From Vibrio crassostreae 9ZC13 (lineage in GTDB: Bacteria; Pseudomonadota; Gammaproteobacteria; Enterobacterales; Vibrionaceae): DNA of 64,000 nucleotides. The stretch covers positions 122,490-186,489 of the forward strand of contig NZ_AJYZ02000041.1 of assembly GCF_000272045.2 (NCBI RefSeq), written 5' to 3'. This document shows positions 1 through 7,738 of this stretch, piece after piece. The notes beneath the pieces are model-generated. The model searched no databases. It worked only from the letters and a program-made list of their open reading frames with translations, and had not been told where the DNA came from. Both the position numbers and the translations under genes were made by a program. Numbering within the stretch: position 1 is the stretch's first letter; each line of letters opens with the position of its first letter.

Positions 1-486
1 GCGCTAGAAGCATTCCCAGCGTTTAACTCTTCTCTTTCTGAAGATGGCGAAAGCATCATTCTTAAGAAGTACGTAAACGTGGGTATCGCTGTTGATACAC
101 CAAACGGTCTAGTTGTTCCTGTCTTCAAAGACGTGAACAAGAAAGGCATTTACGAGCTATCTGAAGAGCTAATGGCTGTTTCTAAGAAAGCACGTTCTGG
201 TAAGCTAACAGCGGCAGACATGCAAGGCGGTTGTTTCACAATCTCTAGCCTTGGTGGTATTGGCGGCACTGCATTTACTCCAATCGTAAATGCTCCAGAA
301 GTAGGTATCCTAGGTGTATCTAAGTCTGAAATTAAGCCAGTTTGGAATGGTAAAGAGTTCCAACCACGTCTACAGCTTCCACTGTCTCTATCATACGACC
401 ACCGTGTGATCGATGGTGCTGAAGGTGCACGCTTCATTACTTTCCTAAACAGCGCACTATCTGACATTCGTCGTCTAGTACTGTAA
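1..486 (+). CDS. aceF: Pyruvate dehydrogenase E2, dihydrolipoamide acetyltransferase (3' part)
   Basis: The last 161 codons of the E2 core of the pyruvate dehydrogenase complex. E2 transfers the acetyl group from lipoyl-lysine to CoA and forms the structural core of the cytoplasmic complex. The frame is open from base 1, so the lipoyl and E1/E3-binding domains lie to the left of the window. The catalytic motif of the acyltransferase domain, DHRVIDGA, is near residue 136 of the fragment and supplies the active-site His and Asp. Family members end shortly after this motif, as here (ending RRLVL). The gene for E3, lpd, follows 242 bp downstream behind a terminator-like hairpin, as in E. coli. 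Identification is firm. Only the missing 5' part limits it. Confidence 0.96.
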   Translation, partial: ALEAFPAFNSSLSEDGESIILKKYVNVGIAVDTPNGLVVPVFKDVNKKGIYELSEELMAVSKKARSGKLTAADMQGGCFTISSLGGIGGTAFTPIVNAPEVGILGVSKSEIKPVWNGKEFQPRLQLPLSLSYDHRVIDGAEGARFITFLNSALSDIRRLVL

Positions 487-500
487 TTGAGAAAGTAATT

Positions 501-532
501 ATTAAGGTGACTTTCGGGTCACCTTAATTCTT
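501..532 (+). terminator. Hairpin after aceF
   Basis: An 11-bp perfect stem (attaaggtgac at 501-511 with gtcaccttaat at 518-528) closes a 6-nt loop just after the aceF stop. The following T-run is short and broken (tcttta), so it may be a partial terminator or a 3' stabiliser that separates aceEF from lpd. Confidence 0.6.
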
Positions 533-549
533 TATATAAAGACTATTTT

Positions 550-600
550 TAGACAACAGTTTCCTGCATTTCTCATAATCTGATGGGGAATTGTTGTCTA
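550..600. promoter_or_regulatory. Inverted repeat upstream of lpd
   Basis: TAGACAACA at 550-558 is repeated in inverted form, TGTTGTCTA, at 592-600, with 33 bp between. It lies in the 242-bp aceF-lpd gap, where a separate lpd promoter is expected. The arms could be an operator or a weak RNA hairpin. I do not recognise the regulator; the sequence is not the known PdhR operator. Confidence 0.3.
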
Positions 601-728
601 GCTCACAGGCTAACTTAAAGCTACTTTCACACTGTTAACATCTCTGTAAAATGTTTCCTGTTTGAAAGCCCAATAATTTTAAGAACATCTACTCAGCCTG
701 TTAGGGATAATGACTACAAGAGGTCACA

Positions 729-2159
729 ATGAGCAAAGAAATTAAAGCCCAAGTTGTTGTACTTGGTTCAGGTCCTGCTGGTTACTCAGCGGCATTCCGT
801 TGTGCGGATTTAGGTCTAGAAACAGTACTAGTTGAACGTTACAGCACTCTTGGTGGTGTATGTCTAAACGTTGGTTGTATTCCATCAAAAGCACTTCTTC
901 ACGTTTCTAAAGTAATCGAAGAAGCTAAAGCGATGGCAGAGCACGGCGTTGTATTCGGCGAGCCACAAACGGACATCAACAAGATCCGTATCTGGAAAGA
1001 AAAAGTAGTTGATCAACTAACTGGCGGTCTTGGCGGTATGGCTAAGATGCGTAACGTTACTGTTGTTAACGGTTTCGGTAAGTTCACAGGTCCTAACAGC
1101 ATTCTTGTTGAAGGCGAAGGCGAAGCAACAACTGTTAACTTCGACAACGCAATCATTGCTGCGGGTTCTCGCCCAATCAAACTTCCTTTCATCCCACATG
1201 AAGACCCACGTATTTGGGATTCTACGGATGCACTAGAACTAAACGAAGTACCTGAAAAACTGCTTATCATGGGCGGCGGTATCATCGGTCTTGAGATGGG
1301 TACGGTTTACCACTCTCTAGGTTCTAAAGTTGAAGTTGTAGAGATGTTCGATCAAGTTATCCCTGCTGCGGATAAAGACATCGTTAAAGTTTTCACTAAG
1401 CGCATTAAGAACAAGTTCAAGCTAATGCTTGAAACTAAAGTGACTGCTGTTGAAGCAAAAGAAGACGGTATCTACGTTTCAATGGAAGGCAAAAAAGCAC
1501 CAGCTGAAGCTGAACGCTACGATGCTGTTCTTGTTGCTATCGGTCGTGTTCCAAACGGTGCACTTATCGACGCTGAAAAAGCGGGTATCGAAGTTGATGA
1601 GCGTGGTTTCATCAATGTTGATAAGCAAATGCGTACTAACGTTCCTCACATCCACGCGATCGGTGATGTTGTTGGTCAACCAATGCTTGCTCACAAAGGT
1701 GTGCATGAAGGTCACGTAGCTGCTGAAGTTATCTCTGGTAAGAAGCACTACTTCGACCCTAAAGTAATCCCATCAATTGCGTACACTGAGCCAGAAGTTG
1801 CTTGGGTAGGTAAGACTGAGAAAGAAGCGAAAGCTGAAGGCATCAATTACGAAGTTGCTACTTTCCCTTGGGCTGCTTCTGGTCGTGCAATCGCTTCTGA
1901 CTGTGCAGACGGCGTGACTAAGATGATCTTCGATAAAGATACTCATCGCGTAATCGGTGGTGCTGTTGTTGGTACTAACGGTGGTGAACTTCTTGGCGAA
2001 ATCGGCCTAGCGATCGAAATGGGTTGTGATGCAGAAGATATCGCACTTACTATCCACGCTCACCCAACTCTACACGAGTCTGTTGGTCTAGCTGCGGAAG
2101 TATTCGAAGGTTCAATCACTGACCTTCCAAACAAAAAAGCAGTGAAAAAGAAGAAGTAA
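729..2159 (+). CDS. lpdA: Dihydrolipoamide dehydrogenase (E3)
   Basis: E3 flavoenzyme of 476 aa that re-oxidises dihydrolipoyl groups of the pyruvate and 2-oxoglutarate dehydrogenase complexes and of the glycine cleavage system, passing electrons through FAD to NAD+. Visible motifs are the N-terminal FAD-binding GSGPAG (about residues 13-18), the redox disulfide in CLNVGC (Cys45 and Cys50), a second Rossmann motif GGGIIGLEMG near 182-191, and the C-terminal catalytic HAHPTLHE with the His-Glu pair contributed across the dimer. Length is almost the same as the 474-475 aa E. coli enzyme. The start has a purine-rich site (aagaggt) just upstream. A strong terminator follows, so this is the last gene of the pdh cluster. 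Confidence 0.98.
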   Translation: MSKEIKAQVVVLGSGPAGYSAAFRCADLGLETVLVERYSTLGGVCLNVGCIPSKALLHVSKVIEEAKAMAEHGVVFGEPQTDINKIRIWKEKVVDQLTGGLGGMAKMRNVTVVNGFGKFTGPNSILVEGEGEATTVNFDNAIIAAGSRPIKLPFIPHEDPRIWDSTDALELNEVPEKLLIMGGGIIGLEMGTVYHSLGSKVEVVEMFDQVIPAADKDIVKVFTKRIKNKFKLMLETKVTAVEAKEDGIYVSMEGKKAPAEAERYDAVLVAIGRVPNGALIDAEKAGIEVDERGFINVDKQMRTNVPHIHAIGDVVGQPMLAHKGVHEGHVAAEVISGKKHYFDPKVIPSIAYTEPEVAWVGKTEKEAKAEGINYEVATFPWAASGRAIASDCADGVTKMIFDKDTHRVIGGAVVGTNGGELLGEIGLAIEMGCDAEDIALTIHAHPTLHESVGLAAEVFEGSITDLPNKKAVKKKK

Positions 2160-2187
2160 TTCTTTCTTAGTCACTCGCTAATGTTTT

Positions 2188-2219
2188 TAAAAGCCGCTGA
2201 TTTGTCAGCGGCTTTTTTA
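2188..2219 (+). terminator. Rho-independent terminator of lpd
   Basis: A 10-bp GC-rich stem, aagccgctga (2191-2200) with tcagcggctt (2205-2214), 4-nt loop, then a T-run. It ends the lpd transcript. Confidence 0.9.
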
Positions 2220-2221
2220 TG

Positions 2222-2294
2222 TCTGAAGTAAGGCGCAGGAACGTTTCACTCCGAGATGCGAGTACGCTGCGCTCCGGGATACGAAGAGCGAGTG
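2222..2294. repeat. Possible dispersed intergenic repeat
   Basis: GC-rich sequence with echoing short words (gagatgcgag, gggatacgaagagcg, gctgcgctccg) between the lpd and luxR terminators. It has no ORF and looks unlike the AT-rich intergenic DNA elsewhere in the window. The composition resembles the short mobile-like intergenic repeats of splendidus-clade vibrios, but only one copy is in this window, so repeat status is inferred. Confidence 0.3.
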
Positions 2295-2300
2295 CTAAAA

Positions 2301-2333
2301 ACAAAAAAGGATTGACGCAATACGCCAATCCCT
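2301..2333 (-). terminator. Terminator of luxR
   Basis: On the minus strand a hairpin with stem ggattg/caatcc (2309-2314 and 2326-2331 on the plus strand) is followed by a run of T (aaaaaa at 2303-2308 on the plus strand). A T-run also follows it in the other direction, so it may work both ways between convergent lpd and luxR. Confidence 0.75.
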
Positions 2334-2362
2334 AAGTTTTTTTCGAAGACCGAATTTCAAAT

Positions 2363-2968
2363 CTATTTATAAATGCACAGCATGTTCAAATAGCTATCCG
2401 TTAAGCTTGAAAGCTCTTCTGGCGTTTCTACACGTTTCGCTTGGATGAATAGCGAGTAGCAAATGCCGTGGAATAGATTCGCTAGATGTTTAGGGTCGTG
2501 ATCGTCACAGACTTCGCCGCGTTCAATCGCTTTGCTAAACATGTTTTGTACTAACATTTGGTTAGTGCGGTTCGTTGTTACGAATAGCGGCCATACTTCA
2601 TCACGAGTCGAAGCGCTCCATTCGAACCATACATTTAACCAATGGCTATCTTGAGCCACTAACGTCACCATTTCAGTCGCAATATTATGTAGGTTTTGTT
2701 TTGCGTGAATATCCAGATCGATATTGTCTGAAAGGAAGTTAGAGAATTGGCGTACAACGTGATTTAGTACTTCATCAACCAGATCTTCACGGGTTGGGAA
2801 GTAGTTAAATACCGTTGCGACAGACACCTGAGCGATGTCTGCAATATCAGCGTGTCCACCACGACCGATGCCGCGGCGAGAGAATACCTCAAGAGCGATT
2901 TCCATCAATTGAAGTTTTCTTTTTAAAGGTGAAAGCCTAGTTCTAGGTCTCTTAGATATTGAGTCCAT
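2363..2968 (-). CDS. luxR: Quorum-sensing master regulator, LuxR/HapR/SmcR family (TetR fold)
   Basis: TetR-fold DNA-binding regulator of 201 aa that accumulates at high cell density and controls bioluminescence-type, protease, biofilm and competence genes in vibrios. The N-terminal basic stretch SKRPRTRLSPLKRK and the helix-turn-helix (about residues 39-62, DIADIAQVSVATVFNYFP) are nearly identical to V. harveyi LuxR. The ligand and dimer domain includes WFEWSASTRDEVWPLF. It ends at LCIYK, a few residues short of the 205-aa V. harveyi protein. The position between lpd and hpt is the usual Vibrio place of this gene. The start has a good ribosome site (aaggaaa, 7 nt or so upstream), which overlaps a likely Qrr sRNA target. 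It is not related to the LuxI-partner LuxR of V. fischeri. Confidence 0.96.
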   Translation of the reverse strand: MDSISKRPRTRLSPLKRKLQLMEIALEVFSRRGIGRGGHADIADIAQVSVATVFNYFPTREDLVDEVLNHVVRQFSNFLSDNIDLDIHAKQNLHNIATEMVTLVAQDSHWLNVWFEWSASTRDEVWPLFVTTNRTNQMLVQNMFSKAIERGEVCDDHDPKHLANLFHGICYSLFIQAKRVETPEELSSLTDSYLNMLCIYK

Positions 2969-3305
2969 TTTATTTTCCTTGCCAACGAAATTTTTATATT
3001 AATGATTTTATTATTATTTAAGCCAAGATGAGTGTAATGGTGCATATGCGAATGGTCAATCCTTTCAGCTTGTTTTATAGACAGTTACATCAAACTTGAT
3101 ACATAAAGCGTGATCAGCATTGATGTGAAAGGAGACGAGTATTGGATAAGGCACCAGCGCACATTTCGTGGAGAATCTGACAGTAAATTCGAACCATAAG
3201 GTGGTGTGGGTATTTGAGCAGTGCTAGACTTACGCACAAAATTGAGCGACACAACTGACGAAACTGTCAACATTCGTCGCAATCACCAAATAGAATGAGA
3301 GCAGT
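2969..3305. promoter_or_regulatory. Divergent luxR-hpt control region
   Basis: This 337-bp gap holds the promoters of luxR (minus) and hpt (plus). The luxR side is very AT-rich, and around 2996-3020 it has TTAATGATTTTATTATTATTTA, a loose match to LuxR/HapR operators (TTATTGATAA-type half sites). That fits the known autorepression of the family, but the match is imperfect. I see no credible gene here. A 65-codon minus-strand frame (3085-3282) has no good start or ribosome site. Confidence 0.45.
2973..2987 (-). promoter_or_regulatory. Candidate Qrr sRNA pairing site overlapping the luxR ribosome binding site
   Basis: Read on the minus strand, the luxR leader carries GTTGGCAAGGAAAA just before the start codon. 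The conserved core of Qrr sRNAs contains CCUAGCCAAC, which pairs with GUUGGCNAGG with one mismatch here. The pairing would cover the AAGGAAA ribosome site and block translation at low cell density, as known for V. harveyi luxR and V. cholerae hapR. Confidence 0.7.
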
Positions 3306-3836
3306 ATGAAGCATACAGTTGAAGTCATGATCTCTGAGCAAGAAGTTCAGGATCGAGTGAACGAACTAGGCAAACAGATCACGGAACACTACAACGGTAG
3401 TGAAGATCTAGTTTTAGTTGGCTTATTGCGTGGATCTTTTGTCTTTATGGCAGATCTTGCTCGTGCTATCGATTTAACTCACCAAGTTGATTTCATGACC
3501 GCGTCTAGCTACGGCAACGGCATGGAAAGCTCACGTGATGTTCGTATTTTGAAAGATCTTGATGATGATATCCAAGGTAAAGACGTTCTACTTGTAGAGG
3601 ATATTATCGATACAGGTAACACGCTGACTAAAGTAAAAGAGATTCTGAGCCTACGTGGTCCTAAGTCTATCGAAATTTGTACGCTATTAGACAAGCCTTC
3701 TCGCCGTGAAGTGACTGTCGATACAAAATGGATTGGTTTCGAGATCCCAGACGAGTTTGTTGTTGGTGTTGGTATCGACTACGCACAAAAATATCGTCAC
3801 CTACCGTACATCGGTAAGGTAGTACCTCAAGAGTAA
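3306..3836 (+). CDS. hpt: Hypoxanthine phosphoribosyltransferase
   Basis: Purine salvage enzyme of 176 aa that makes IMP (and GMP less well) from hypoxanthine or guanine plus PRPP. The PRPP-binding signature [14 protein letters not shown] lies at residues 94-107, and the flexible-loop and base-binding regions ([11 protein letters not shown], residues 66-76; [14 protein letters not shown]) are intact. Length equals the 176-182 aa of enterobacterial Hpt. It is a single-gene unit: divergent from luxR, and closed by a strong terminator shared with the convergent carbonic anhydrase gene. The hpt-can neighbourhood is also found in E. coli. Confidence 0.97.
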   Translation: MKHTVEVMISEQEVQDRVNELGKQITEHYNGSEDLVLVGLLRGSFVFMADLARAIDLTHQVDFMTASSYGNGMESSRDVRILKDLDDDIQGKDVLLVEDIIDTGNTLTKVKEILSLRGPKSIEICTLLDKPSRREVTVDTKWIGFEIPDEFVVGVGIDYAQKYRHLPYIGKVVPQE

Positions 3837-3864
3837 TCATTACGCTTGTGGTTTAGAAGTCATT

Positions 3865-3892
3865 AAAAAGCCCGCTTGATGCGGGCTTTTTG
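3865..3892. terminator. Bidirectional terminator between hpt and can
   Basis: Stem aaaagcccgc (3866-3875) with gcgggctttt (3881-3890), flanked by A-run on the left and T-run on the right, between two convergent genes. Confidence 0.88.
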
Positions 3893-3910
3893 TATATATG
3901 ACGGAATGGG

Positions 3911-4579
3911 TTAGCTTTGTTGACTAAGAAGAGGCGTCGTTAAGATCTTGTTTAATGCATCTAAGTGACTGTTCTCTAAAGTATCGTTACTTGAGCAACG
4001 TACGCCAAGGTCCTGTAGCTTGCCATCGCCAATACCATAAACCACACCATGGATTTCAACGTCTTGGCCACGCTCCCACGCATTTTGCATAATGGTTGAG
4101 TTACCTAGGTTATAAACCTGTTCTGCGACGTTAATTTCGCATAACTTGTCACCCCATTGTTCACGAGGAAGCCCCTCGATTTGCTTGCGGTATTTTAGGT
4201 AATTGTCACGGATGTGCAGTAACCAGTTGTTGATAAGACCAAGTTTAGGGTTATCAATCGCCGCGTTAACACCGCCACAACCGTAGTGACCACAGACAAT
4301 AATGTGTTTCACTTTAAGCACATCTACTGCGTACTGAACAACAGATAGACAGTTTAGGTCTGTATGAACCACTTGGTTGGCCACGTTTCGGTGAACAAAC
4401 AGTTCTCCAGAATATAAGCCAGTCAGGCGCTCGGCTGGAACTCGGCTATCTGAACAACCTATCCATAGAAAACCAGGGCTTTGACCCTCTTCAAGCGTTG
4501 TAAAATACTCAGGTCTTTCAGAGCGAATTTCTTCAGACCATTTGGAATTGTTCTCAAAAAGCTGTTTTATTTCTGGCAT
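3911..4579 (-). CDS. can: Beta-class carbonic anhydrase
   Basis: Zinc enzyme that interconverts CO2 and bicarbonate in the cytoplasm, needed to supply bicarbonate for carboxylation reactions at ambient CO2. With the start chosen here (ATG at 4579, 222 aa), the zinc ligands fall at Cys42, Asp44, His98 and Cys101, exactly the E. coli Can numbering, in motifs [10 protein letters not shown] and GHYGCGG. A longer frame beginning at a TTG codon (4600) would add seven residues with no support. Upstream AAGAAG serves as ribosome site. The gene is divergent from a SulP anion transporter, suggesting a link with bicarbonate uptake. Confidence 0.96.
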   Translation of the reverse strand: MPEIKQLFENNSKWSEEIRSERPEYFTTLEEGQSPGFLWIGCSDSRVPAERLTGLYSGELFVHRNVANQVVHTDLNCLSVVQYAVDVLKVKHIIVCGHYGCGGVNAAIDNPKLGLINNWLLHIRDNYLKYRKQIEGLPREQWGDKLCEINVAEQVYNLGNSTIMQNAWERGQDVEIHGVVYGIGDGKLQDLGVRCSSNDTLENSHLDALNKILTTPLLSQQS

Positions 4580-4823
4580 CTTGCTTCTTACATCCCTCAA
4601 TTAAGATGCTTAACTATACACAATGTTACAAATTCAATCTCGTAAAAACTGCGTCAAAATGTACTCATCTGACGTGTTCTAGTACGGAAAATCATAAACT
4701 TAGCCCACTATCAATAATCCGGTTATAAGACATGAATAATGTGATTGAATTAACACTTTCTGAACACTTGATACATTTGCTAAAGTGATAAGGTTTGTCA
4801 TTTCATCATCAGGAAGGTGTGTT

Positions 4824-6497
4824 TTGTTTGGAAGTCGTTTTACGGATATCAATCTCAAAGGGGATATGTTTGGCGGTGTAACTACAGCCATCATCTCGTT
4901 ACCTTTAGCATTGGCATTTGGTGTTGCTTCTGGCGCGGGAGCTGAAGCTGGCTTGTGGGGCGCCATTATGGTTGGCCTATTTGCAGCATTGTTTGGCGGT
5001 TCGAGTAGTTTGATTTCTGAACCTACCGGCCCGATGACGGTGATCATGACTGCCGTAATGACGAGTATGGTTGCTAAATATCCTGAAACGGGTATGGCAA
5101 TGACCTTTACTGTCGTGATGATGGCCGGTGCATTCCAGATATTACTTGGTACGTTAAAGCTAGGAAAATACGTCACTTTGATGCCATATAGCGTGATCTC
5201 CGGATTCATGTCGGGCATTGGCGTTATTCTGATTATCTTGCAGCTGTCTCCATTGTTAGGGCATGCCGCTCCATCCGGTGGTGTAATGGGCACGCTCTCT
5301 GCTTTACCTGATACGCTAGCAAACTTAAAAGTGAGCGAGCTATTTCTAGGTGCTCTGACACTCGGTATTCTTTTTGGCTTCCCCGCTAAGTATCGTAAGT
5401 ATGTGCCTGCTCAACTGGTCGCGTTAGTGGCTGTAACGCTCTTGTCCGTCATTATTTTTGATACCGACTCTATTCGCCGTATTGGTGAAATCCCAGCTGG
5501 TTTACCTTCCCTCGTTATCCCTACGATCAGCGCTGAACAGTTTACTACTATGGTTATCGATGCCTTGGTGCTTGGTACATTAGGTTGTATTGATACGCTT
5601 TTGACCGCGGTTATCGGAGATTCATTGACTCGTAAAGAGCATGACTCAGACAAAGAGCTTCGTGGCCAAGGCATTGCCAATATGATCTCTGGCCTGTTTG
5701 GTGCACTACCTGGCGCGGGTGCCACTATGGGGACTGTAACCAATATTCAGGTGGGAGCGCGTTCTCCGCTTTCAGGTGTTATTCGAGCTTTAGTACTTGC
5801 GCTCGTGGTATTGGTTGCGGGTGGTTTAACAGAACCGATTCCTATGGCAGTGCTGGCTGGTATCGCGATGTATGTTGGTTTCAATATCCTAGATTGGAGC
5901 TTTATCCAGCGCGCGCACAAGGTTAGCTATGCCGGCATGGGCGTGATGTACGGCGTGATGCTATTGACTGTGTTTGTTGACTTGATTATTGCCGTTGGAC
6001 TGGGTGTGTTTATCTCGAATATTCTGATTATTGAAAGATTAAGCCGAGAGCAAGCCAGACAAGTTAAGGCGATCAGTGATGGTGATGATGAAGACGATAT
6101 CCCATTGACTGATAGCGAACGTCAGTTACTCGATAGTGCCAATGGTAAGGTGCTATTCTTCTACCTATCAGGGCCGATGATATTCAGCGTTTCAAAGGCG
6201 ATTTCACGTCAGCACTCAAGTATCTCTGACTATGAAGCGATGATTCTAGACCTGACAGATGTACCTATGATTGATGTCACTGTTGGCCTAGCGCTAGAGA
6301 ATGCGATTAAAGATGCATTGGATGCGCAGTGTGAGGTGTATCTGCTGTGTCCTAATGAGAATACTCGTCAACAACTAGAGAAGTTCCACGTGATTGACCT
6401 AGTACCTGAATCCAACACTTATCGATTCAGATATGAAGCCCTGACGGCAGCAACAAGCTATGTCGACAGAGATGAGCATCAATTTGAGTCAGTTTAA
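4824..6497 (+). CDS. SulP-family inorganic anion transporter with STAS domain
   Basis: Inner-membrane anion transporter of the SulP/SLC26 family. The N-terminal SLC26 domain begins FGGVTTAIISLPLALAFGVA and contains many membrane helices up to about residue 410. The C-terminal STAS domain (about 440-545) includes the switch-like region MILDLTDVPMIDVTVG. I chose the TTG at 4824 because AGGAAGG lies 6 nt before it (4811-4817) and the protein then begins MFGSRFTDINLKGD; a GTG frame from 4785 lacks a ribosome site. This gives 557 aa. The substrate (sulfate, bicarbonate or dicarboxylate) cannot be read from sequence. Divergence from carbonic anhydrase favours bicarbonate. A terminator follows. The gene is absent from this spot in E. 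coli. Confidence 0.88.
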   Translation: MFGSRFTDINLKGDMFGGVTTAIISLPLALAFGVASGAGAEAGLWGAIMVGLFAALFGGSSSLISEPTGPMTVIMTAVMTSMVAKYPETGMAMTFTVVMMAGAFQILLGTLKLGKYVTLMPYSVISGFMSGIGVILIILQLSPLLGHAAPSGGVMGTLSALPDTLANLKVSELFLGALTLGILFGFPAKYRKYVPAQLVALVAVTLLSVIIFDTDSIRRIGEIPAGLPSLVIPTISAEQFTTMVIDALVLGTLGCIDTLLTAVIGDSLTRKEHDSDKELRGQGIANMISGLFGALPGAGATMGTVTNIQVGARSPLSGVIRALVLALVVLVAGGLTEPIPMAVLAGIAMYVGFNILDWSFIQRAHKVSYAGMGVMYGVMLLTVFVDLIIAVGLGVFISNILIIERLSREQARQVKAISDGDDEDDIPLTDSERQLLDSANGKVLFFYLSGPMIFSVSKAISRQHSSISDYEAMILDLTDVPMIDVTVGLALENAIKDALDAQCEVYLLCPNENTRQQLEKFHVIDLVPESNTYRFRYEALTAATSYVDRDEHQFESV

Positions 6498-6819
6498 TTT
6501 TTCAGTAATAAGCTGATATGAATAAGCCATAGACGCTCACTTCAAGACTGATCATTAATGCCGTTAAGTGAATCACTTAGCGGCATTTTTATATTTATTG
6601 AACGTTGATTTAGTCTTCACGTAGCCAAGACGCTTATTTGTTTTCGAAAGAAACTCTCACACGATATTTGTATTAATCGTCAATCAACGATAAACTTGTT
6701 TGCAAAATGGCCGAGTTAACAAGTTTGGGTTAGTTTTCTGCTAGCTCGTTTTAAGCATTACTCTCTTCCTCAAGCTCGGTCGTCTACATCTTATCTATAG
6801 CAAATGGCAGTCTATCTCT
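6498..6819. promoter_or_regulatory. Intergenic region upstream of yadGH, with a 9-bp inverted repeat
   Basis: A 322-bp gap. The left part holds the SulP terminator (6557-6591). The right part must carry the yadGH promoter. A perfect inverted repeat, AAACTTGTT (6692-6700) and AACAAGTTT (6718-6726), 17 bp apart, looks like an operator. Another pair, ATCGT and ACGAT, lies just before it (6677-6690). I see no coding frame with a start signal. Confidence 0.4.
6557..6591 (+). terminator. Terminator of the SulP gene
   Basis: Long stem aatgccgttaagtg (6557-6570) with cacttagcggcatt (6574-6587, one G-T pair), 3-nt loop, then T-run. Confidence 0.88.
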
Positions 6820-7737
6820 ATGTATGCATTAGAAATTGAGCAATTAAGAAAAACTTATGCTGGGGGCTTCGAGGCTCTTAAGGGCGTTAGTTTACAAGTA
6901 GAAAAAGGCGACTTTTACGCACTACTTGGTCCCAATGGTGCGGGTAAATCAACCACCATTGGTGTTATCTCTTCACTGGTAAATAAAACGTCAGGCAAGG
7001 TTAAAGTGTTCGGCTACGACATTGATACCGATCTGGAATTGGCGAAGCAGAACTTAGGCCTTGTGCCTCAAGAGTTTAACTTTAACCCGTTTGAAACCGT
7101 TGAACAGATCGTGCTGCAACAAGCGGGTTATTACGGCGTGCCAAAAGCATTAGCGAAAGAGCGAGCGAAAAAGTACCTATCTCAACTCGATCTGTGGGAA
7201 AAGCGTGGCGAACGCGCGCGTAACTTGTCTGGTGGTATGAAGCGTCGTTTGATGATCGCGCGTGCATTGATGCATGAACCTCATTTGTTGATCCTTGATG
7301 AACCGACAGCAGGCGTTGATATTGAACTACGTCGTTCAATGTGGGAATTCCTAAAAGAGATCAATGAGAAGCAGGGCATTACCATTATCTTGACCACGCA
7401 CTACCTAGAAGAAGCAGAAATGCTGTGTCGCAACATTGGTATCATCAATCGCGGTGAGCTGATTGAGAACACAACAATGAAAGCGCTGTTGGGCAAATTG
7501 AGTGCTGAGACCTTTATTCTGGATCTGGAAGAGGGCACGACTGAACCTAAGCTTGAAGGCGTGAATAGCCAAGTGATGGTCAATGGCTCGCTAGAAATCG
7601 AAATCGACAAGAACCTAGGTTTGAATACCATCTTTGCTCAATTGAGCGAGCAACAGGTTAAAGTCCTCTCTATGCGTAACAAAGCAAACCGTCTAGAAGA
7701 GCTATTTGTGAGTATCGTCCGTGAGGGGAGTAAATAA
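6820..7737 (+). CDS. yadG: ABC transporter ATP-binding protein, YadG family
   Basis: Cytoplasmic ATPase of 305 aa, partner of the ABC-2 permease encoded next. Walker A is GPNGAGKST (about residues 38-46), the ABC signature is LSGGMKRR (about 139-146), Walker B is LLILDEPTAG, and the switch His is in TTHYLEE. Length and order match E. coli YadG (308 aa). The role of YadGH is not established; ABC-2 exporters often move lipids, polysaccharides or drugs. The two genes form an operon: the permease start follows only 1 nt after the stop. Confidence 0.93.
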   Translation: MYALEIEQLRKTYAGGFEALKGVSLQVEKGDFYALLGPNGAGKSTTIGVISSLVNKTSGKVKVFGYDIDTDLELAKQNLGLVPQEFNFNPFETVEQIVLQQAGYYGVPKALAKERAKKYLSQLDLWEKRGERARNLSGGMKRRLMIARALMHEPHLLILDEPTAGVDIELRRSMWEFLKEINEKQGITIILTTHYLEEAEMLCRNIGIINRGELIENTTMKALLGKLSAETFILDLEEGTTEPKLEGVNSQVMVNGSLEIEIDKNLGLNTIFAQLSEQQVKVLSMRNKANRLEELFVSIVREGSK

Positions 7738-7738
7738 T

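Noticed and set aside
2363..2968. Generic TetR repressor call
   Set aside because: The near identity to V. harveyi LuxR and the gene order make the quorum-sensing master regulator certain enough.
3085..3282. 65-codon minus-strand frame between luxR and hpt
   Set aside because: No ribosome site, odd composition, and it covers the expected hpt promoter.
4700..5293. 197-codon minus-strand frame over the SulP start
   Set aside because: Antisense to SulP membrane helices; Pro/Ala/Ile-rich shadow and no family resemblance.
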